Origin: a bacterium
GTDB taxonomy: Bacteria > 4484-113 > JAFGCY01
Direction: 5' to 3'
Length of the DNA stretch: 64,000 nt
Assembly: GCA_020849855.1 (NCBI GenBank)
Contig: JADZFO010000002.1
Location: 104,191 to 168,190, forward strand
The notes beneath the pieces were generated by a model, which worked only from the letters and a program-made list of their open reading frames with translations, was not told the DNA's origin and made no database searches. Within the stretch, counting starts at the first letter, position 1; every line of letters begins with the position of its first letter. Positions 26,501 to 38,054 of this stretch are shown one piece after another. The translations under genes and the position numbers were made by a program.

Positions 26501-29500
26501 TCAGAGCTTCGACCTGCAACAGACCCGTGAGATGCTGACAGGCACCTTCGGCCAGGAAGAGGCCGACAATGTCATGGCCCTCTTCTCGCGGGCGGGTACC
26601 TATCGCATCAATGAAGTCCGCTGGCAGCGCGGTGGAAATCCCGAGGATCTGCGCTGGCTCTCCATCCTCTTCTGCTCGGTGGAGGACAGCCAGGGCCAGG
26701 TCAGCCAGATGGTCTCGCTTACGGTGGACAGCACCGATGCCGCGATGGCCGAGCATCGACTGCGTGACAGCGAAAAGGAGCTGCGCCAGATCATCGATCT
26801 GGTGCCGCACTTCATATTCGCGAAGGATGCCCAGGGCCGCTACATCCTGGTCAATCAGGCCGTTGCCGACGCCTACGGCACCAGTGTCGACGGCCTGGTG
26901 GGCCGCACGGATGCGGACTTCAACCCGGACCCCGGGCAGGTCACGCATTTCTGCGAGGATGACCTGAAGGTCATTGCTACCCAGCAGTCGCTGGAGATTC
27001 CAAGAGAAGAAATCACCACGGCACAGGGCCAGACGGTGGTGCTGCAGACCGTGAAGATTCCATTCACGGCGCAAAGCGCCGGCGTGCCGGCCGTACTGGG
27101 TGTTTCCATTGATATCAGCGCCCGGGAACAGATGGAGAAGGAACTGCGGGACAAGGAGAAGGTGCTTCTTGATACGCAGAATCTGGGCCGGGTCGGTTCA
27201 TGGAAACTGCATCTGCGAAGCGGCGCACTCGACTGGACCCCGGCGACCTATGAGATCTTTGGCCTGGACCCGGCAGACGGACCGATCAGCCTGGAAAACT
27301 ACCAGGGCATGCTCAACCAGGATGACTACGTTGAACTGCAGGAGAAAGCCGCTGCGGCGCTGCGCCAGCGCGGAGAGTTCCATGTCCTGCACCGCATGAC
27401 CAGAAAGGACGGCGAGCTGCGTTATCTGGACAGCCGCGGCCGCTGGCTTTTTGATGCCAATGATGAGCCCGAATTCAGCATTGGACTGACCCGCGATGTG
27501 ACCGAGCAGGTCCTGGCTGAACAGGCCCTGCGCTATAGCGAGACCCGCCTGCTGGAAGCCCAGGCAATTGGCAAGATTGGCAGCTGGGAACTGGACCTGG
27601 ACAGTGGCAGCGTCACCTGGTCGCCGGAGGTTTACCGCATCTTCGGCCTGTCACCAGAGACTTTCCAGCCGAGTCTGGAGTCCTTTGTTGAGCTGATTCA
27701 TCCCGACGACAGGGAGATGGTCAGGCAGGAGAACGAGAGGGTTCTTGCAGACCGGACGTCCAGCCACCAGCAGTTCCGCGTGCTTCTGCCGGATGGAAGC
27801 CTGCGCTGGATTAACTCCGAGGGCCGCTTTGAAATTGACAAGCGCACCGGCCACACAATCTGTTATGGCATCAGCCAGGACATCACCGAACGCGTCTCGG
27901 CCCTGCGCGAACTGCAGGAAAGTGAAGCCCGCTACCGCACCCTCCTGGAACTGGTACCGGATGCAATTACGGTCAGCCAGTCCGGCCGCATTGTCTTTGC
28001 CAACGCCGCGGCTGCCAGCCTTGCCGGCTGCGCTGACCCCGCCGAGCTGATCCAGCGCGAGATAGAGCAGCTGCTCCCGATGGCCCGGCAGTCGGGGATG
28101 CTCCTGGAGGAAGGAAACGGCAGCCTGCAGATGCAGACCCAGGAGAGCCGGGCTGTACGGGATGACGGCACCGGCGTGGATGTTGAATCTGTCACGGCTC
28201 TGATCAGCTATGACGGGGAGCCGGCCTTCCTGAATGTGACGCGTGATATCTCCGAACGCCGCCGCGCTGAAGCCAGCCTGCGCCTCAGGGATGACATGCT
28301 GGAGGCCATCGCCTATGCCGCGCCGCATTTTACTGAGGGCGCGCTCAGCGACGACAAGATCCGCGATCTGCTGGTCCGGCTTGGGCTTGCCGCACGGGTC
28401 AGCTGCGTATACCTGCTGGAGCGGGTCAGCAGCGAGGAAAGCCCCGGGCGCCTGCGCAAGCTGCACGAATGGAGCCTCAGGCCGGAGCTTGCCCCCGTTT
28501 CAGACCTGCCCTACGCGGACCTTGGCCTTTATGAACTGGAGCCGCTGCTTGGCCGGGGCCAGCCAGCCTGTGGCAGCCTGAGCGAACTTTCGCCGGGCGC
28601 GCGCGAGAGCCTCGCCGCCTATGGCGCCTGCGCCTATATGATCGTCCCGCTGTTCATCGGGCAGGAGTGGTGGGGTTTCATTGGTGTCGAGGACCGCGAG
28701 AGCGAGCGCCAGTGGTCAACGGCGGAAACCGACGTACTGAAACTGGCGGCCAACCTGCTTGGCGCATCAATGGCCAGGCTGCGCGCACTGGAGCAGCTGC
28801 GTCAGAGCGAAGAGCGTTACCGCAGCCTGGTAAACGTGGCGCCGGACGGTGTCTATGTGGCCAGTGGCGGAGTGTTCCGCTTTGCCAACCCCACACTCGT
28901 CAGCATGCTGGGCCTGAGTTCGGCTGACGAGCTGGTCGGCCGCCGCGTGGCTGACTATGTGCATCCCGACTTCCATGACCTGTCCCGCGACCGGCGCCGC
29001 CAGCTCGAAGAGCAGGGCGGAATCCTGCCGGTCATTGAAGAGGTCTTCCTGCGCGCCGATGGCACTCCGCTGACTGTGGAGGTCGCCTCGACCACTATCC
29101 GTTATGCCGATGAACCGGCGGCCATCGTGGTCCTGCGCGATGTCAGCGAGCGCAAACAGGCCATGAGCCTCGTGCGCCTGCGCGACGAGATTCTCCGTTC
29201 CATCGCTTATTCGGCCCCCCAGTTCCTGGCCGAAGGCGACTGGAATGCACAACTTGACCATATGCTGGAAGGGCTCGGCAAGGCGGCAAGCGTCAGCCGG
29301 GTCTTCGTTTACGAGCGCTATATGGATCGCCAGCAGGGCAAGCACGCTGCCCTGCGCTCTGAGTGGTCCAGCCCGGGAGTGGTGCCCTGGCGGGACATCG
29401 AGGTCATGCTCGACTTCGCCGTTGAGGGCTCGCTCTTTGAGAAGTCGGTCAGCCTGGTCGAGCAGGGTGAGGTGGTGCAGAAGTCCCGCAGCCTGCTGGC

Positions 29501-32500
29501 GGATGCTGACCGGGCCTGTATGGACGCTATCGGCAGCCAGTCGCTGCTGATGGTCCCAATCATGGAGGGCCGCGAGCACTGGGGCTTCATCGGCTTCGAC
29601 GCCCAGGATGCCGAGCGCAGCTGGTCGGAGGCTGAGGTGGACGCCCTGCGGCTTGCCTCGACCCTGATCGGAGCTTCGATTGCCCGCCAGCGCAGCAACG
29701 AGCGCCTGAGCAAGAGCGAGGAGCGTTACCGCAGTCTGGTGGATGTGTCGCCGGATGGCGTGCTGGTCTGCCGCAGCGGCCGCGTGGAGTTCGCCAACGC
29801 CACCATGGCAAGGCTGATCGGAGCGCACAATCCGTCGGAGCTCGAGGGCCGCAGCCTGCTGAGCCTGGTGCATCCGGACTACCGCGACATCGCCGGCGAG
29901 CGCTTCAGGTTGCAGCACGAACAGCTTGGCACGCTGCCTGGCCTTGACGAGCGCTGGCTGCGACTGGACGGCACTCCTCTGGATGTCGAGGTTGCTTCAG
30001 CGCTGATTGACCATGATGATGAGCCGCAGTCCATCGTTGTCGTCAGGGACATCACCGACCGCAAGCAGGCCCAGAGCTCGCTGCGCATGCGCGATGCGAT
30101 CCTTGAGGCGATTGCCAAGGTGGCGCCGAAGCTGCTGGCCGGCCCCCTGAGCCGCGACCTGCGCAACGAGCTGCTCGAGGGCATCGGCCGGGCCGCGAAT
30201 GTCAGCCGCGTGGCGGTCTATGAGTTTGATTCGACTGAGATGGGCACCCGGCTGGTGTCCTGCCGCAGTGAATGGGTGGCCGCCGGTATTCAGCGCTATA
30301 TCGACAACCCCTGGATGCAGGAGCAGGAGTTCTCGCAGTCGCCGCTGGCCCTGTGGGAGACGGAGCTGCGTGGTGGCGGGACTGTGCAGGGCACGGTGTC
30401 CAGCTTCCCCGAAGAGCTGCGTGAATCGCTCGCGGCACTGGATCTCCAGTCACTGCTGCTGGCCCCGATCTTTGTGGGCAATGAGTGGTGGGGCAACATT
30501 GGCTTTGACGACTGCGCGCGTGAAAGGGAGTGGTCCTACGCCGAGGTTGACGCGCTCAAGCTCGCCGCCAGCCTGATCGGCGCGGCTGTGCAGCGGGAGC
30601 GGGCGCAGGCGGACCTGCAGGCCAGTGAAGAGCGCCTGCGAATGGTCACGAATGCCACCAGCGATGCGCTGTATGACTGGGACATCCAGCAGCAGTTCGT
30701 CTGGCGCAGCGCTTCCTACTATGACTTCTTCAACCTGGAAGCCCCTCGCGACGAAGAGTCCGAGGGCTGGTGGGATGAGCATGTGCATCCCGAAGACCGC
30801 GATTACGCGGTCAGCAGCCTGACCGCTGCGCTGGGCCATGGGGAAGAACGCTGGAGCTGCGAGTACCGCTTCCGGCGCGGCGACGGCTCATACGCGGAGG
30901 TCTCGGACCGCGGTCTGATCCTGCGGGATTCCCTCGGCCGGCCGCTGCGCATGATCGGCGCGATCAGCGACATCACAGCGCGCAGCCAGGGTGAACGGCG
31001 CCTGAAGGAAAGCGAGGAGCGCTACAGGCTGCTGGCTGAGAACAGCTCCGACATGATCTCGAAGAACACGCCGGAAGGCATCTTCACCTATGTGTCGGAC
31101 TCCTGTTACGACCTGCTGGGCTACCGCAAGGAAGAGATGCTCGGCACTTCGACTTACGACTACTTCCATCCTGATGACCTGGAACAGGTGGCCCGTTCGC
31201 ATTCAGCGGTCCTGCGCGGCCAGAGTGTCCAGAGCATCACCTACCGCTTCCGCCGCAAGGACGGCAGCTATGTCTGGTTTGAAACCCTGACCCGCCCGGC
31301 GCAGGACGACGGCCTCAGCTCCGGCGTGGAGATCATCGCCACCTCGCGTGACGTGACCGAACGCCGGCAGGCCGAGCTGGCCCTGCGCGAAAGTGAGCAG
31401 CGTTACCGTACGCTCTACAACAACACCCCGGTCATGCTGCACTCAATTGACCGCGAAGGACGGATCATCAGCGTTTCTGACTACTGGCTCTCCGTCATGG
31501 GCTATACGCGCGGCGAGGTGCTGGGACGCAACGCCCTGGAGTTTGTCTCAGAGAACTCGGTCAGCGATGCCGAAGCCATGATGACGAGCTTCATGGAGCA
31601 CGGCTACTGCCAGGATGTCGAGCTGCAGTTCATCCGCCGCTCCGGCGACCGGATTGACGTGCTGATCAGCGCCATCGCCGAGCGCAATGAGGACGGCAGC
31701 CTGCAGCGCGGCCTGGCCGTGATGGCGGACATTACCGACCGCAAGCGCGCGCAGCGCCAGCTGCAGCTGACGGTGGAGCAGCTTAAGAACATCTACGACT
31801 TCAGCCATATCTGCGGCCAGAGCGGCAGCCAGGAAGAACTGCTGGCGGCAGCGCTGGACGCCCTGCGCAATACGGTCCGGCCCCTGAAAGCCGGCCTGCT
31901 GCTGCCGCGCAGCGAGAGCATGCCGCGCTTTGCGGTCTGGCTGGGCCTGGGGCCGGAGTGCCGGCAGGAACTGGAGAGTTTCGCCGCCTGGAATGCTGAA
32001 CTGGCGGATCCGCTGCTCTGCGCCGACCTGACAGTGGATGGCCCCTTCGACGCCTGCCGCGAATCGCTGCTGAAGGAAGCTGTGCGCTCAATCGCCTACC
32101 TGCCGGTCAAGCACCTCAACCGGATCATCGGCTGGTGTGTGCTGGGCTATGAGCGGGCCAAGGCCTTCAACCGCGAGGAGCGCCAGCTGGCGGAAACCAT
32201 CCTCAGCCAGCTGGGCAGCGCGATGGAGCGCCGCCGCGGCGAACTGGAGCTGCGCGAAAGCGAGCGCGGTCTGGCGCGCGCGCAGGAGCTGGCGCACCTG
32301 GGCTCCTGGCAGTGGGGTATTGAATCCGGCCAGACGATCTGGAGCGACGAGCTCTTCCGCATCCTCGGTCTTGACCCCGGCCAGTTCAGCCCGCGCGGCT
32401 TGACACTGCTGGAGTATGTGCATCCGCTGGACCAGGACGGCGTGCACGCGGCTCTGCAGGGCGTACTGGACAACGGCCAGCCCGCCTCGCTTGACTTCCG

Positions 32501-34211
32501 CATCCTGCGGCCCAGCGGCGATGAGGTCTATGTCCACGCCGAGTGCTTCCCGGAGCTGAGCCCGCTGGGCCAGATTCTGCGGGTCGGCGGCACGATCCAG
32601 GACATCACGGAACGTGTGCTGGCGGAGAACGAGCTGCTGCTGGCGCGTGACCAGGCGGAGCAGAACCGCGTCCGGGCCAGCGCCATCCTTGACGCTGCCC
32701 CCGAGGCCATCATCATGATTGATGAGGCCGGCATCGTCGACACATACTCCGAGGGTGCCGAGCGGATCTTCGGTTATCGCGCCGAAGAGGTCATAGGTCA
32801 GCGCCTGAACATTCTCATGCACGAGGAAGACATTCACCGCCATGAGGACGCCATCCAGCGGGTGGTGGACACCGGCCGCTCGCGCCTGGTCAACCAGTCG
32901 CGGGAGGTCGTGGGCCGCCACCAGGACGGCCACTCCATCGACCTCGACCTGACGATCCGCGATACCTACATCGGCGGCCGGCGGATGTTCGTCGGCGTCA
33001 TGCGCGACATTTCTGAGCGCAAGCGCATGCAGTCACAGCTGCGCCAGAGCCAGAAGATGGAGGCCATCGGCACCCTGGCCGGCGGCATCGCCCACGACTT
33101 CAACAACATCCTGCAGTCCATCCTGGGTTATACAGGCCTGGCCCGCGACAGCATCGAGGGCGGCCACGAAGCCGAGGAATACCTGAGTGTCGTGATGAAG
33201 GCCGGCCTGCGGGCCCGCGACCTGGTCCAGCAGATCCTGGCCTTCAGCCGCCAGTCCGAGCTGCAGCTCAGCGTGGTCGACCTCTCGCTGATCGTGCGCG
33301 AGTCCACCAAGCTGCTGCGCGCGGCCATGCCGGCCACAATCTCCATCCGCACCGAGATGCTCGACCGCGACGTGCATGTCCTGGGCGACCCGGTGCAGCT
33401 GCACCAGGTGCTGATGAACCTCTGCACGAACGCCGGTTACGCCATGCGGGATACCGGCGGCACGCTGAGCGTCAGCCTGCGGCGCGTCTTCTGGGACGCT
33501 GAGTTCGCCCGCTTCTACCCTGACCTGCACCCGGGCATGCACGCCGAGCTGCAGGTCTCGGACACCGGCACCGGCATGAGCAAAGAGGTGCTGGAGCGCA
33601 TCTTTGAGCCCTTCTACACCACCAAGCCGGTGGGCGAGGGTACCGGCATGGGCCTCTCGGTGGTGCACGGCATCATCCACAGCCTGGGCGGAGCGATTCA
33701 TGTAAGCTCCGACATCGGCAAGGGTACGACCTTCAAGGTCTTCCTGCCGATGGTTGAAGCCGAGAAGAAGGTTGAGGAGCGCGCCGAGCCCGAAGCGCCG
33801 ATTGGCAACGAGCGCATCCTGCTGGTGGACGATGAGGAAGCCATTGCCGAAATGGTCTCGATCATGCTCAGCCGTCTGGGTTACCGGGTCACCCGCTTCA
33901 CCGATCCGCGCCAGGCCCTGCGTGAATTCTCCGAGCACCCGGCCGACTTTGACCTGCTGATCACCGACCAGACCATGCCCTTCATGACCGGGGCTTCGCT
34001 TTCCGCGAAGCTTCTCGAGCTGCGCCGCGACCTGCCGATCATCGTCTGCACCGGCTACAGCGAGATGTTCACCCCCGAGCAGGCCCAGGAAATGGGTGTC
34101 CAGGCCTACCTCTTCAAGCCGGTGGGCATGATGGACCTGGCGCAGACGATCCGCCAGGTGCTGGGCCGCAACCGGCCGGCAGTCGACGCGCCCAGCATCG
34201 ACAAGGGCTAA
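23565..34211 (+). CDS. Giant soluble hybrid histidine kinase with about 19 PAS and 4 GAF domains
   Basis: One intact 3548-residue frame with no signal peptide or membrane helix, so cytoplasmic. By eye: PAS1-12 at about 30-1575; then GAF1 (1580-1745), PAS13, GAF2 (1875-2045), PAS14, GAF3 (2175-2350); PAS15-17 (2355-2735); GAF4 (2740-2900); PAS18-19 (2905-3160). HisKA has phospho-His3177 in [11 protein letters not shown], HATPase_c has DTGTGM and [11 protein letters not shown], and a C-terminal receiver has Asp3468 in LLITDQTMP. Most PAS units end in the DITERxxAE linker. PAS12-GAF1, PAS13-GAF2 and PAS14-GAF3 are near-copies of a roughly 300-residue unit; PAS4, 5, 6 and 8 share an NSPxGxxVRD form. 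The kinase chemistry is established for the family; ligands are unknown. An SDR gene follows at once. Confidence 0.93.
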   Translation: MRRGRLGHYNGSFYAGVDGSGEQSGVGALLKHCKVMLERVPMGCLIYDADFKLVYANPAALSIFGYSAEELLGTAPEFLVSTGDSDKLDRVLERLLQGESDTMSINRNRRKDGSVLTCSWINTPLYGSQDSYVGMLSMVRDISGNIRLVEDLKQMVERYETLTNNMAEGMVIADKDGRYIYANPAMEQIFGGPVEEIIGRRSEDFVLPEEREFVALQRELRKAGQSSSYQTRIRAADGSTRVVEVSGAPRYDTAGAYDGLVALIQDVTARVQAETALRESEERYRLLFDANPQPMLLVAVADASISMANAAAAKLYGYSLDEFRGLPLSALHSKTGTDSFSSAYEQLLKGSPWSSTVEHQNRSGGQLFVELHSNPVDFGGRDSRLLAIHDQTQIRQAQERTRASERLAAAVIANSPIGVTVRDRQGQLLLHNRAWLQMWGATQEVIEKHKGQSFSDFEQMLDDFYGADSWRVKALYREGGSMAEPEIRLEHERAAMEWISQYFYSIMAPDGSVEKVVTLTEDISVAKRAEQKRQAAEQLAQAVIEASPLAVSVRDNCGRLILFNEAWRSLYRMSDEDIQRSSSRSFEEFCSAMQAYYAPADLLKLENVYRNGGESFIPESPVTKNRTEDEWRWVSRQNYAITDAQGAVQFVVTLTRDITEEKQEAEELRVSEQLHRAVVDNSPLGISVRSSRGRLLSYNKAWLRIRGLDDEGLQQQLQRDEAQRRADVLNYYGPEAGPRVQDVYDNGGSLYIENLRLPNPPKAGASFISQHMYSLSGPDGAVDRVVILTQDVSAAHAAADAIRHNEERFRLAAAVTSDALYEWDARANRTWRSDSYFRLFGLEKPEDNFTEAWFTQHLHPDDRDSTLARLREVIERRGAEWSADYRFRSGCGEYREISDRGRIIYDDEGRPLKMVGAISDVTERNTAARQREQAERLSSLVIHNAPIGITVRDASGRLLLHNERWREIWQVEEEELKQHQSFDLQQTREMLTGTFGQEEADNVMALFSRAGTYRINEVRWQRGGNPEDLRWLSILFCSVEDSQGQVSQMVSLTVDSTDAAMAEHRLRDSEKELRQIIDLVPHFIFAKDAQGRYILVNQAVADAYGTSVDGLVGRTDADFNPDPGQVTHFCEDDLKVIATQQSLEIPREEITTAQGQTVVLQTVKIPFTAQSAGVPAVLGVSIDISAREQMEKELRDKEKVLLDTQNLGRVGSWKLHLRSGALDWTPATYEIFGLDPADGPISLENYQGMLNQDDYVELQEKAAAALRQRGEFHVLHRMTRKDGELRYLDSRGRWLFDANDEPEFSIGLTRDVTEQVLAEQALRYSETRLLEAQAIGKIGSWELDLDSGSVTWSPEVYRIFGLSPETFQPSLESFVELIHPDDREMVRQENERVLADRTSSHQQFRVLLPDGSLRWINSEGRFEIDKRTGHTICYGISQDITERVSALRELQESEARYRTLLELVPDAITVSQSGRIVFANAAAASLAGCADPAELIQREIEQLLPMARQSGMLLEEGNGSLQMQTQESRAVRDDGTGVDVESVTALISYDGEPAFLNVTRDISERRRAEASLRLRDDMLEAIAYAAPHFTEGALSDDKIRDLLVRLGLAARVSCVYLLERVSSEESPGRLRKLHEWSLRPELAPVSDLPYADLGLYELEPLLGRGQPACGSLSELSPGARESLAAYGACAYMIVPLFIGQEWWGFIGVEDRESERQWSTAETDVLKLAANLLGASMARLRALEQLRQSEERYRSLVNVAPDGVYVASGGVFRFANPTLVSMLGLSSADELVGRRVADYVHPDFHDLSRDRRRQLEEQGGILPVIEEVFLRADGTPLTVEVASTTIRYADEPAAIVVLRDVSERKQAMSLVRLRDEILRSIAYSAPQFLAEGDWNAQLDHMLEGLGKAASVSRVFVYERYMDRQQGKHAALRSEWSSPGVVPWRDIEVMLDFAVEGSLFEKSVSLVEQGEVVQKSRSLLADADRACMDAIGSQSLLMVPIMEGREHWGFIGFDAQDAERSWSEAEVDALRLASTLIGASIARQRSNERLSKSEERYRSLVDVSPDGVLVCRSGRVEFANATMARLIGAHNPSELEGRSLLSLVHPDYRDIAGERFRLQHEQLGTLPGLDERWLRLDGTPLDVEVASALIDHDDEPQSIVVVRDITDRKQAQSSLRMRDAILEAIAKVAPKLLAGPLSRDLRNELLEGIGRAANVSRVAVYEFDSTEMGTRLVSCRSEWVAAGIQRYIDNPWMQEQEFSQSPLALWETELRGGGTVQGTVSSFPEELRESLAALDLQSLLLAPIFVGNEWWGNIGFDDCAREREWSYAEVDALKLAASLIGAAVQRERAQADLQASEERLRMVTNATSDALYDWDIQQQFVWRSASYYDFFNLEAPRDEESEGWWDEHVHPEDRDYAVSSLTAALGHGEERWSCEYRFRRGDGSYAEVSDRGLILRDSLGRPLRMIGAISDITARSQGERRLKESEERYRLLAENSSDMISKNTPEGIFTYVSDSCYDLLGYRKEEMLGTSTYDYFHPDDLEQVARSHSAVLRGQSVQSITYRFRRKDGSYVWFETLTRPAQDDGLSSGVEIIATSRDVTERRQAELALRESEQRYRTLYNNTPVMLHSIDREGRIISVSDYWLSVMGYTRGEVLGRNALEFVSENSVSDAEAMMTSFMEHGYCQDVELQFIRRSGDRIDVLISAIAERNEDGSLQRGLAVMADITDRKRAQRQLQLTVEQLKNIYDFSHICGQSGSQEELLAAALDALRNTVRPLKAGLLLPRSESMPRFAVWLGLGPECRQELESFAAWNAELADPLLCADLTVDGPFDACRESLLKEAVRSIAYLPVKHLNRIIGWCVLGYERAKAFNREERQLAETILSQLGSAMERRRGELELRESERGLARAQELAHLGSWQWGIESGQTIWSDELFRILGLDPGQFSPRGLTLLEYVHPLDQDGVHAALQGVLDNGQPASLDFRILRPSGDEVYVHAECFPELSPLGQILRVGGTIQDITERVLAENELLLARDQAEQNRVRASAILDAAPEAIIMIDEAGIVDTYSEGAERIFGYRAEEVIGQRLNILMHEEDIHRHEDAIQRVVDTGRSRLVNQSREVVGRHQDGHSIDLDLTIRDTYIGGRRMFVGVMRDISERKRMQSQLRQSQKMEAIGTLAGGIAHDFNNILQSILGYTGLARDSIEGGHEAEEYLSVVMKAGLRARDLVQQILAFSRQSELQLSVVDLSLIVRESTKLLRAAMPATISIRTEMLDRDVHVLGDPVQLHQVLMNLCTNAGYAMRDTGGTLSVSLRRVFWDAEFARFYPDLHPGMHAELQVSDTGTGMSKEVLERIFEPFYTTKPVGEGTGMGLSVVHGIIHSLGGAIHVSSDIGKGTTFKVFLPMVEAEKKVEERAEPEAPIGNERILLVDDEEAIAEMVSIMLSRLGYRVTRFTDPRQALREFSEHPADFDLLITDQTMPFMTGASLSAKLLELRRDLPIIVCTGYSEMFTPEQAQEMGVQAYLFKPVGMMDLAQTIRQVLGRNRPAVDAPSIDKG

Positions 34212-34214
34212 ACT
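34209..34214 (+). promoter_or_regulatory. Possible -10 box overlapping the kinase stop codon
   Basis: TAAACT ends six nt before the GTG of the SDR gene and includes the kinase TAA stop. Could be chance, but fits the local spacing rule. Confidence 0.4.
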
Positions 34215-34220
34215 GCGGCG

Positions 34221-35075
34221 GTGACAAAGCCGCCTCTGCACATCCTCATCACCGGCGCATCAGCCGGCATCGGCGCGCAGTGCGCACGCCTGCTTGCCGC
34301 CGGGCCGCCCGTGCGCCTCAGCCTCGCCGCCCGCCGCCTGGAGCGCCTTGAAAACCTGGCGGCAGAGCTGCGCGCCCCGGGAGTCGAGATCGCGTGCTTC
34401 CACTTTGATGCCGGCCAGCGCGAGTCGGTGCTGGAGCTGGCGCGCCAGGCCCGGGCAGCCTTCGGCGAGCTGGATGTCTGGATCAGCAACGCGGGGGCCG
34501 GCCTGCGCCACAACCTGCTGGATGCCACAGAGGAGCAGATGCTCGCGCAGTTCCGGTTGAACTGCCTCAGCGCCCTGTGGGCTTATCAGGCCGTCCTGCC
34601 GGACTGGCTGGCCAGCGGCCACGCAGGGCAGATCATTGATGTCTGCAGCCTGGGCGGCAAGAGCGGCTATGCCTTCAACGGCGCCTACAGCGCGGCCAAG
34701 CACGGCATGAGCGCCATTGGCGATACCCTGCGCCAGGAGCTGCAGCAAAGTGCCGCCGGCCGCCGGATCTGTGTCACCAGCGTTTACCCCGGCCCGACGG
34801 TGAGCGATTTCGGTGCCTCCGCGCCTGACCTGACCGGCGGGGCGGCAGTGGCGCAGGTGGGGCGTTCGCGTTCCAGCCGCAACCTGCTGGCCCGCGCGAT
34901 CTCCAGCCGCCAGTCAACGGAGCATGTGGCAAGGGCGATAGTGCGGACGATCCGCAGCCGTCAACCCAGCGTGTATCCACACCGCTGGGGCAGCTTCGGC
35001 GTGCTGCTGAACAACCTGTTGCCGGGCCTGGTGCTGAGCCTGTACCGGCGCTCTGCCGCGCGCAGCGAAGTCTAG
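34221..35075 (+). CDS. Short-chain dehydrogenase/reductase
   Basis: A 284-residue classical SDR. The nucleotide-binding motif TGASAGIG is at residues 11-18, NAGAGL near 92-97, and the catalytic Ser-Tyr-Lys set is in CSLGGKSGYAFNGAYSAAKHG. The C-terminus has a hydrophobic stretch (GVLLNNLLPGLVLSLY) that may contact membrane. Substrate not deducible. GTG start nine nt after the kinase stop, no ribosome site. It converges on the CAP lipoprotein gene, overlapping its 3' end by four nt. Confidence 0.88.
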   Translation: MTKPPLHILITGASAGIGAQCARLLAAGPPVRLSLAARRLERLENLAAELRAPGVEIACFHFDAGQRESVLELARQARAAFGELDVWISNAGAGLRHNLLDATEEQMLAQFRLNCLSALWAYQAVLPDWLASGHAGQIIDVCSLGGKSGYAFNGAYSAAKHGMSAIGDTLRQELQQSAAGRRICVTSVYPGPTVSDFGASAPDLTGGAAVAQVGRSRSSRNLLARAISSRQSTEHVARAIVRTIRSRQPSVYPHRWGSFGVLLNNLLPGLVLSLYRRSAARSEV

Positions 35076-36226
35076 GGCTGCTCTTCGCCGGGCTCGATCC
35101 AATCGTGGGCGACGGGGTCGCTGAAGAAGCTGGCGAAATTATGCGACCAGAAGATGGTCCCCTGCACATTGCGCCAGACGCCAATGCCGACATACTCGGC
35201 ATCCTCCAGTTCCATGTTCGTGCGGTGGCCTGTGCTGTCTATCCAGCCCTGGGTTACTTCAGCCGGGCCCGGATAGCCTACAGCGATGTTCTCGGCCCAC
35301 AGGAGCCACTCAGGGCAGTCCATGGCCTCCATCCGCGCCTCCGGGTCCATGCCTTCCAGGTTGTCGTGCTCGAAGTACTCGCGCGCCGCCATATCCCGGC
35401 AGTGCGCATTGGCCAGGGCGTCCAGATGCGGGCTGCGCAGCAGGGGGGCGAGGCTCTTGCTGGCGCGGTACTGGTTCAGGAGGTTAAAGACCTCGTCCGC
35501 ATAGGCCTGCAGCTGCTCATCCTGGTAAACCGCGCTGGGGCTGCTCATCAGCGGAAGCGGCAGATACCAGTCCTTAAGCCACTGCCGGTGCACAGAGTTG
35601 ACTGGCCAGGTGTTGGTGGCATCCGCGCCGCTTACCACAAGCGCAAGCTGCTCCACGCTGGCCGGTGCATCGCTGGCAATCAGTGCGACAAAAACGACGC
35701 CCATCGGATCCAGCCACTGGCTGCCGCTCAGCGGCATGGAAAAACTGTCCGTGTGTGAACCGAGGATCTGCCAGCGCCCGGCGTCAAAGTCCGCAAGCGC
35801 AACCCAGACGCGGGAGGCAGAGAGATCACTCAGCACGGCCTCCAGGCCGGAGTATGCCCGGCCCTGGGTGTGAAACGCGAAGACAGCGTAGGAGCTTTGT
35901 CCCGGGCTGGCCGCCAGCTCCAGATCGCCGCTGCTCGCACTGGTGAAGGGGCTGCGCATTACAGCCTCGTTACCGGCCTGGTTGAGGTCCAGCACAGAGC
36001 TGGGCGCACGCAGCTCAGACAGGCCTGGCAGGCCGCTGAGCAGCGCTGCACCCGGGACTTCGTCTTGAGGCTTCACAAAGAGCCGTGCCTCGCCCGTGCG
36101 CGCCTGCTGGCCCTGCTCATAAACAGCGCCGGCGCAGGCGCTGAGCAGCAGCAATATGCCAGCCAGAGAGGCTGCCATCAGGAGGTTGAGCAGGCGCCTG
36201 CGGCGCCTGAAGCCGGCTTGATGCAT
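35072..36226 (-). CDS. CAP/SCP-domain lipoprotein with the shared N-terminal module
   Basis: A 384-residue lipoprotein (Cys31 in LLLLSAC after an Arg-rich start). Residues about 60-205 contain the module found in five local lipoproteins (YAVFAFHTQG, then ALADFDAGRWQILGS). The C-terminal 140 residues form a CAP domain: NQYRASKSLAPL, ANAHCRDMAAREYFEHDNL, WAENIAVGYPG and STGHRTNMELEDAEYVGIG. It thus joins the undescribed module to a CAP domain. ATG at 36226 is chosen over the TTG at 36232 because TAGACT ends six nt upstream of it. It is the last gene of the motor-linked leftward gene series. Confidence 0.85.
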   Translation of the reverse strand: MHQAGFRRRRRLLNLLMAASLAGILLLLSACAGAVYEQGQQARTGEARLFVKPQDEVPGAALLSGLPGLSELRAPSSVLDLNQAGNEAVMRSPFTSASSGDLELAASPGQSSYAVFAFHTQGRAYSGLEAVLSDLSASRVWVALADFDAGRWQILGSHTDSFSMPLSGSQWLDPMGVVFVALIASDAPASVEQLALVVSGADATNTWPVNSVHRQWLKDWYLPLPLMSSPSAVYQDEQLQAYADEVFNLLNQYRASKSLAPLLRSPHLDALANAHCRDMAAREYFEHDNLEGMDPEARMEAMDCPEWLLWAENIAVGYPGPAEVTQGWIDSTGHRTNMELEDAEYVGIGVWRNVQGTIFWSHNFASFFSDPVAHDWIEPGEEQP

Positions 36227-36232
36227 ACACAA

Positions 36233-36238
36233 AGTCTA
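36233..36238 (-). promoter_or_regulatory. Possible -10 box of the CAP lipoprotein gene
   Basis: TAGACT on the minus strand, six nt before the ATG at 36226, within the 18-nt gap behind the NHL gene. Confidence 0.4.
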
Positions 36239-36244
36239 CCCCGC

Positions 36245-38038
36245 CTAGCTGCTGAAGACCAGTATGCGGCCATTGTCGGGGTCGCAGACATACAGGTAGC
36301 CGGTTCTGCGGTCCAGCGCCAGCGCTCCAGGCCCGCCCGCGCCGAACTCCACGATCAGGCTTCCCTGGCTGCCGAAGCTGAACAGCTCGGCGCCGGCGGA
36401 GTCCAGCACCCGCACCCGGCGGCCCGGCGGGTCAGAGACATAGATCTGACCGCGGAAGTCCTCCGCCAGCCCGGCCGGGCTCAGCGGCCCGCCCAGAAGG
36501 GGATCGATCTCAATCGGGCTGGCCGGGGCGAGGTCATCGCCAAAGCCGGAAAGGCGCAGGTTGCCAAAGTCCGCGATCAGCAGGCCGCCGCTGTCCTGGG
36601 CCAGCAGCGCCAGCGGGTCGAGCAGCTGGCCTTCCTGGTCTCCGGCCTGCGCCAGGGTGCGCAGGTAAACCCCCAGCGGGGTGAACTGCTGGAGCTTGTC
36701 CAGGCCGCGGTCCGCCACCAGCACCTGGCCCTGCCAGAGGGCCAGTGCGCAGGGGCTGGCGAACTCGCCGGGTCCGCTGCCCTCCTGGCCAAAAGTACCG
36801 CTGAGGGCATAGGGCAGGCTGGTCTGCCTGTTCATGCCCGCATGCAGCAGATAGACCGCATGCAGGCCGCTGTCCGCGACGTAGAGCCGTCCCAGATCGG
36901 CGTCATAGGCGACGGCGCTGGGGCTGAGGGCCTCGGTCTGGCCATAGCGGAAGAAGGAGCCCAGCTGCTTGCCGGCCAGGTCGTAGACAAAGACATCCCC
37001 GGCATAGGGATCGGCGACAAAGAGCCGGCCGCCCGCGGAGTCCATGGCCAGACCGCCGGGCCGGTGCAGGCCGCTGCCGCTTTCATTGCCAAACTCAAAG
37101 AGCACATCGAAGGGCACCGCCGGGCTTGCAATCTCCGCGCTGGGCAGGCTTTCCAGGCTCTGCCCGCCGGCGTTCTCGGGCCAGACCGAGCTGACGCGGT
37201 ACAGGTAAGCCCCCGGCGCGCTCAGCTCGTCGCTGTAGTCGCGCTCAGTCAGCAGGGCCGCATTAAGCTTGCTGAAACTGGGCTCGGCGCCTCCCGGCCC
37301 GCTATCGAGGGCGCGATAGAGGTTGTAACCGGCCACGCCTGCCACACTGTTCCAGCTCAGGCGCCGGACCTGCGTGCTCGCGGCAAGCAGGCGCAGGCCC
37401 TCCGGCGCGGGTGGCGGCAGTTCATCCTGCTTCAGGGAATAAAAGGCATAGCGCCCGAAGTCATCCGCGCTGAAGACCAGCTCAGTTCCGTCATCGCTGG
37501 TCAGGCCGCTGAGGCTGCTCTCTTCATAGCGCTGCGAAACCGGGTTGAAAAGGTACAAAGGAATGCTGAGCCCCGGCGCCAGCGCCGGCTGCAGCATGAA
37601 GTGCATCTCCAGGGCCTTGGCCAGCTTGGGCTCAGGCTCGGGCTCGGCCGCGCCGCCGTCGGTGTTGCTACCGCCGTCCGCTGCGCCGTCTCCGCCGTCG
37701 CCGCCAGCAGCGCTGTCCGTGTTCTGCGGGACAAGCTGGGCTGAGATATCGACGGACATCACCAGGCTGCGGCCTGCCGGCCCGGGGACGGCATGGTCCA
37801 TCTCACTTGTGTTGACGATCAGCAGGCGCAGGGTGTCCGCCACTGCTGCCGGCGGCACGACGGCCTTGATCCTAGAATCGGGTGTAAACAGGGTGGCCGG
37901 CTGTTCGCTGTCCGGCGGCAGGTTCACGCTGAGCTTGCTGGCTCCGCCGCAGCCCCACAGCAGCAAAAGGCACAGCGCCAGTGCCGGCAGCCTCAGGCCC
38001 GCAGGACAAGGCAGGCCGCGTCCAAATCTCCCTTCCAT
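36245..38038 (-). CDS. NHL-repeat beta-propeller lipoprotein
   Basis: A 597-residue lipoprotein (lipobox LLLLWGC near residue 30). After a linker rich in Gly/Asp/Ala (about 95-125) and a beta-sandwich region comes one fibronectin type III-like domain (about 210-300, LSWNSVAGVAGYNLYR). Then a propeller of NHL repeats (about 310-597) with blades such as PGGLAMDSAGGRLFVADPYA, VAYDADLGRLYVADSG, CALALWQGQVLVADRG and ALALDRRTGYLYVCDPDNG. Probably a surface binding protein. It starts 16 nt after the FliL-like gene with a GGGGAG site, so it belongs to the motor operon; why is not clear. Confidence 0.8.
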   Translation of the reverse strand: MEGRFGRGLPCPAGLRLPALALCLLLLWGCGGASKLSVNLPPDSEQPATLFTPDSRIKAVVPPAAVADTLRLLIVNTSEMDHAVPGPAGRSLVMSVDISAQLVPQNTDSAAGGDGGDGAADGGSNTDGGAAEPEPEPKLAKALEMHFMLQPALAPGLSIPLYLFNPVSQRYEESSLSGLTSDDGTELVFSADDFGRYAFYSLKQDELPPPAPEGLRLLAASTQVRRLSWNSVAGVAGYNLYRALDSGPGGAEPSFSKLNAALLTERDYSDELSAPGAYLYRVSSVWPENAGGQSLESLPSAEIASPAVPFDVLFEFGNESGSGLHRPGGLAMDSAGGRLFVADPYAGDVFVYDLAGKQLGSFFRYGQTEALSPSAVAYDADLGRLYVADSGLHAVYLLHAGMNRQTSLPYALSGTFGQEGSGPGEFASPCALALWQGQVLVADRGLDKLQQFTPLGVYLRTLAQAGDQEGQLLDPLALLAQDSGGLLIADFGNLRLSGFGDDLAPASPIEIDPLLGGPLSPAGLAEDFRGQIYVSDPPGRRVRVLDSAGAELFSFGSQGSLIVEFGAGGPGALALDRRTGYLYVCDPDNGRILVFSS

Positions 38039-38054
38039 CCGGATCTCCCCATGT

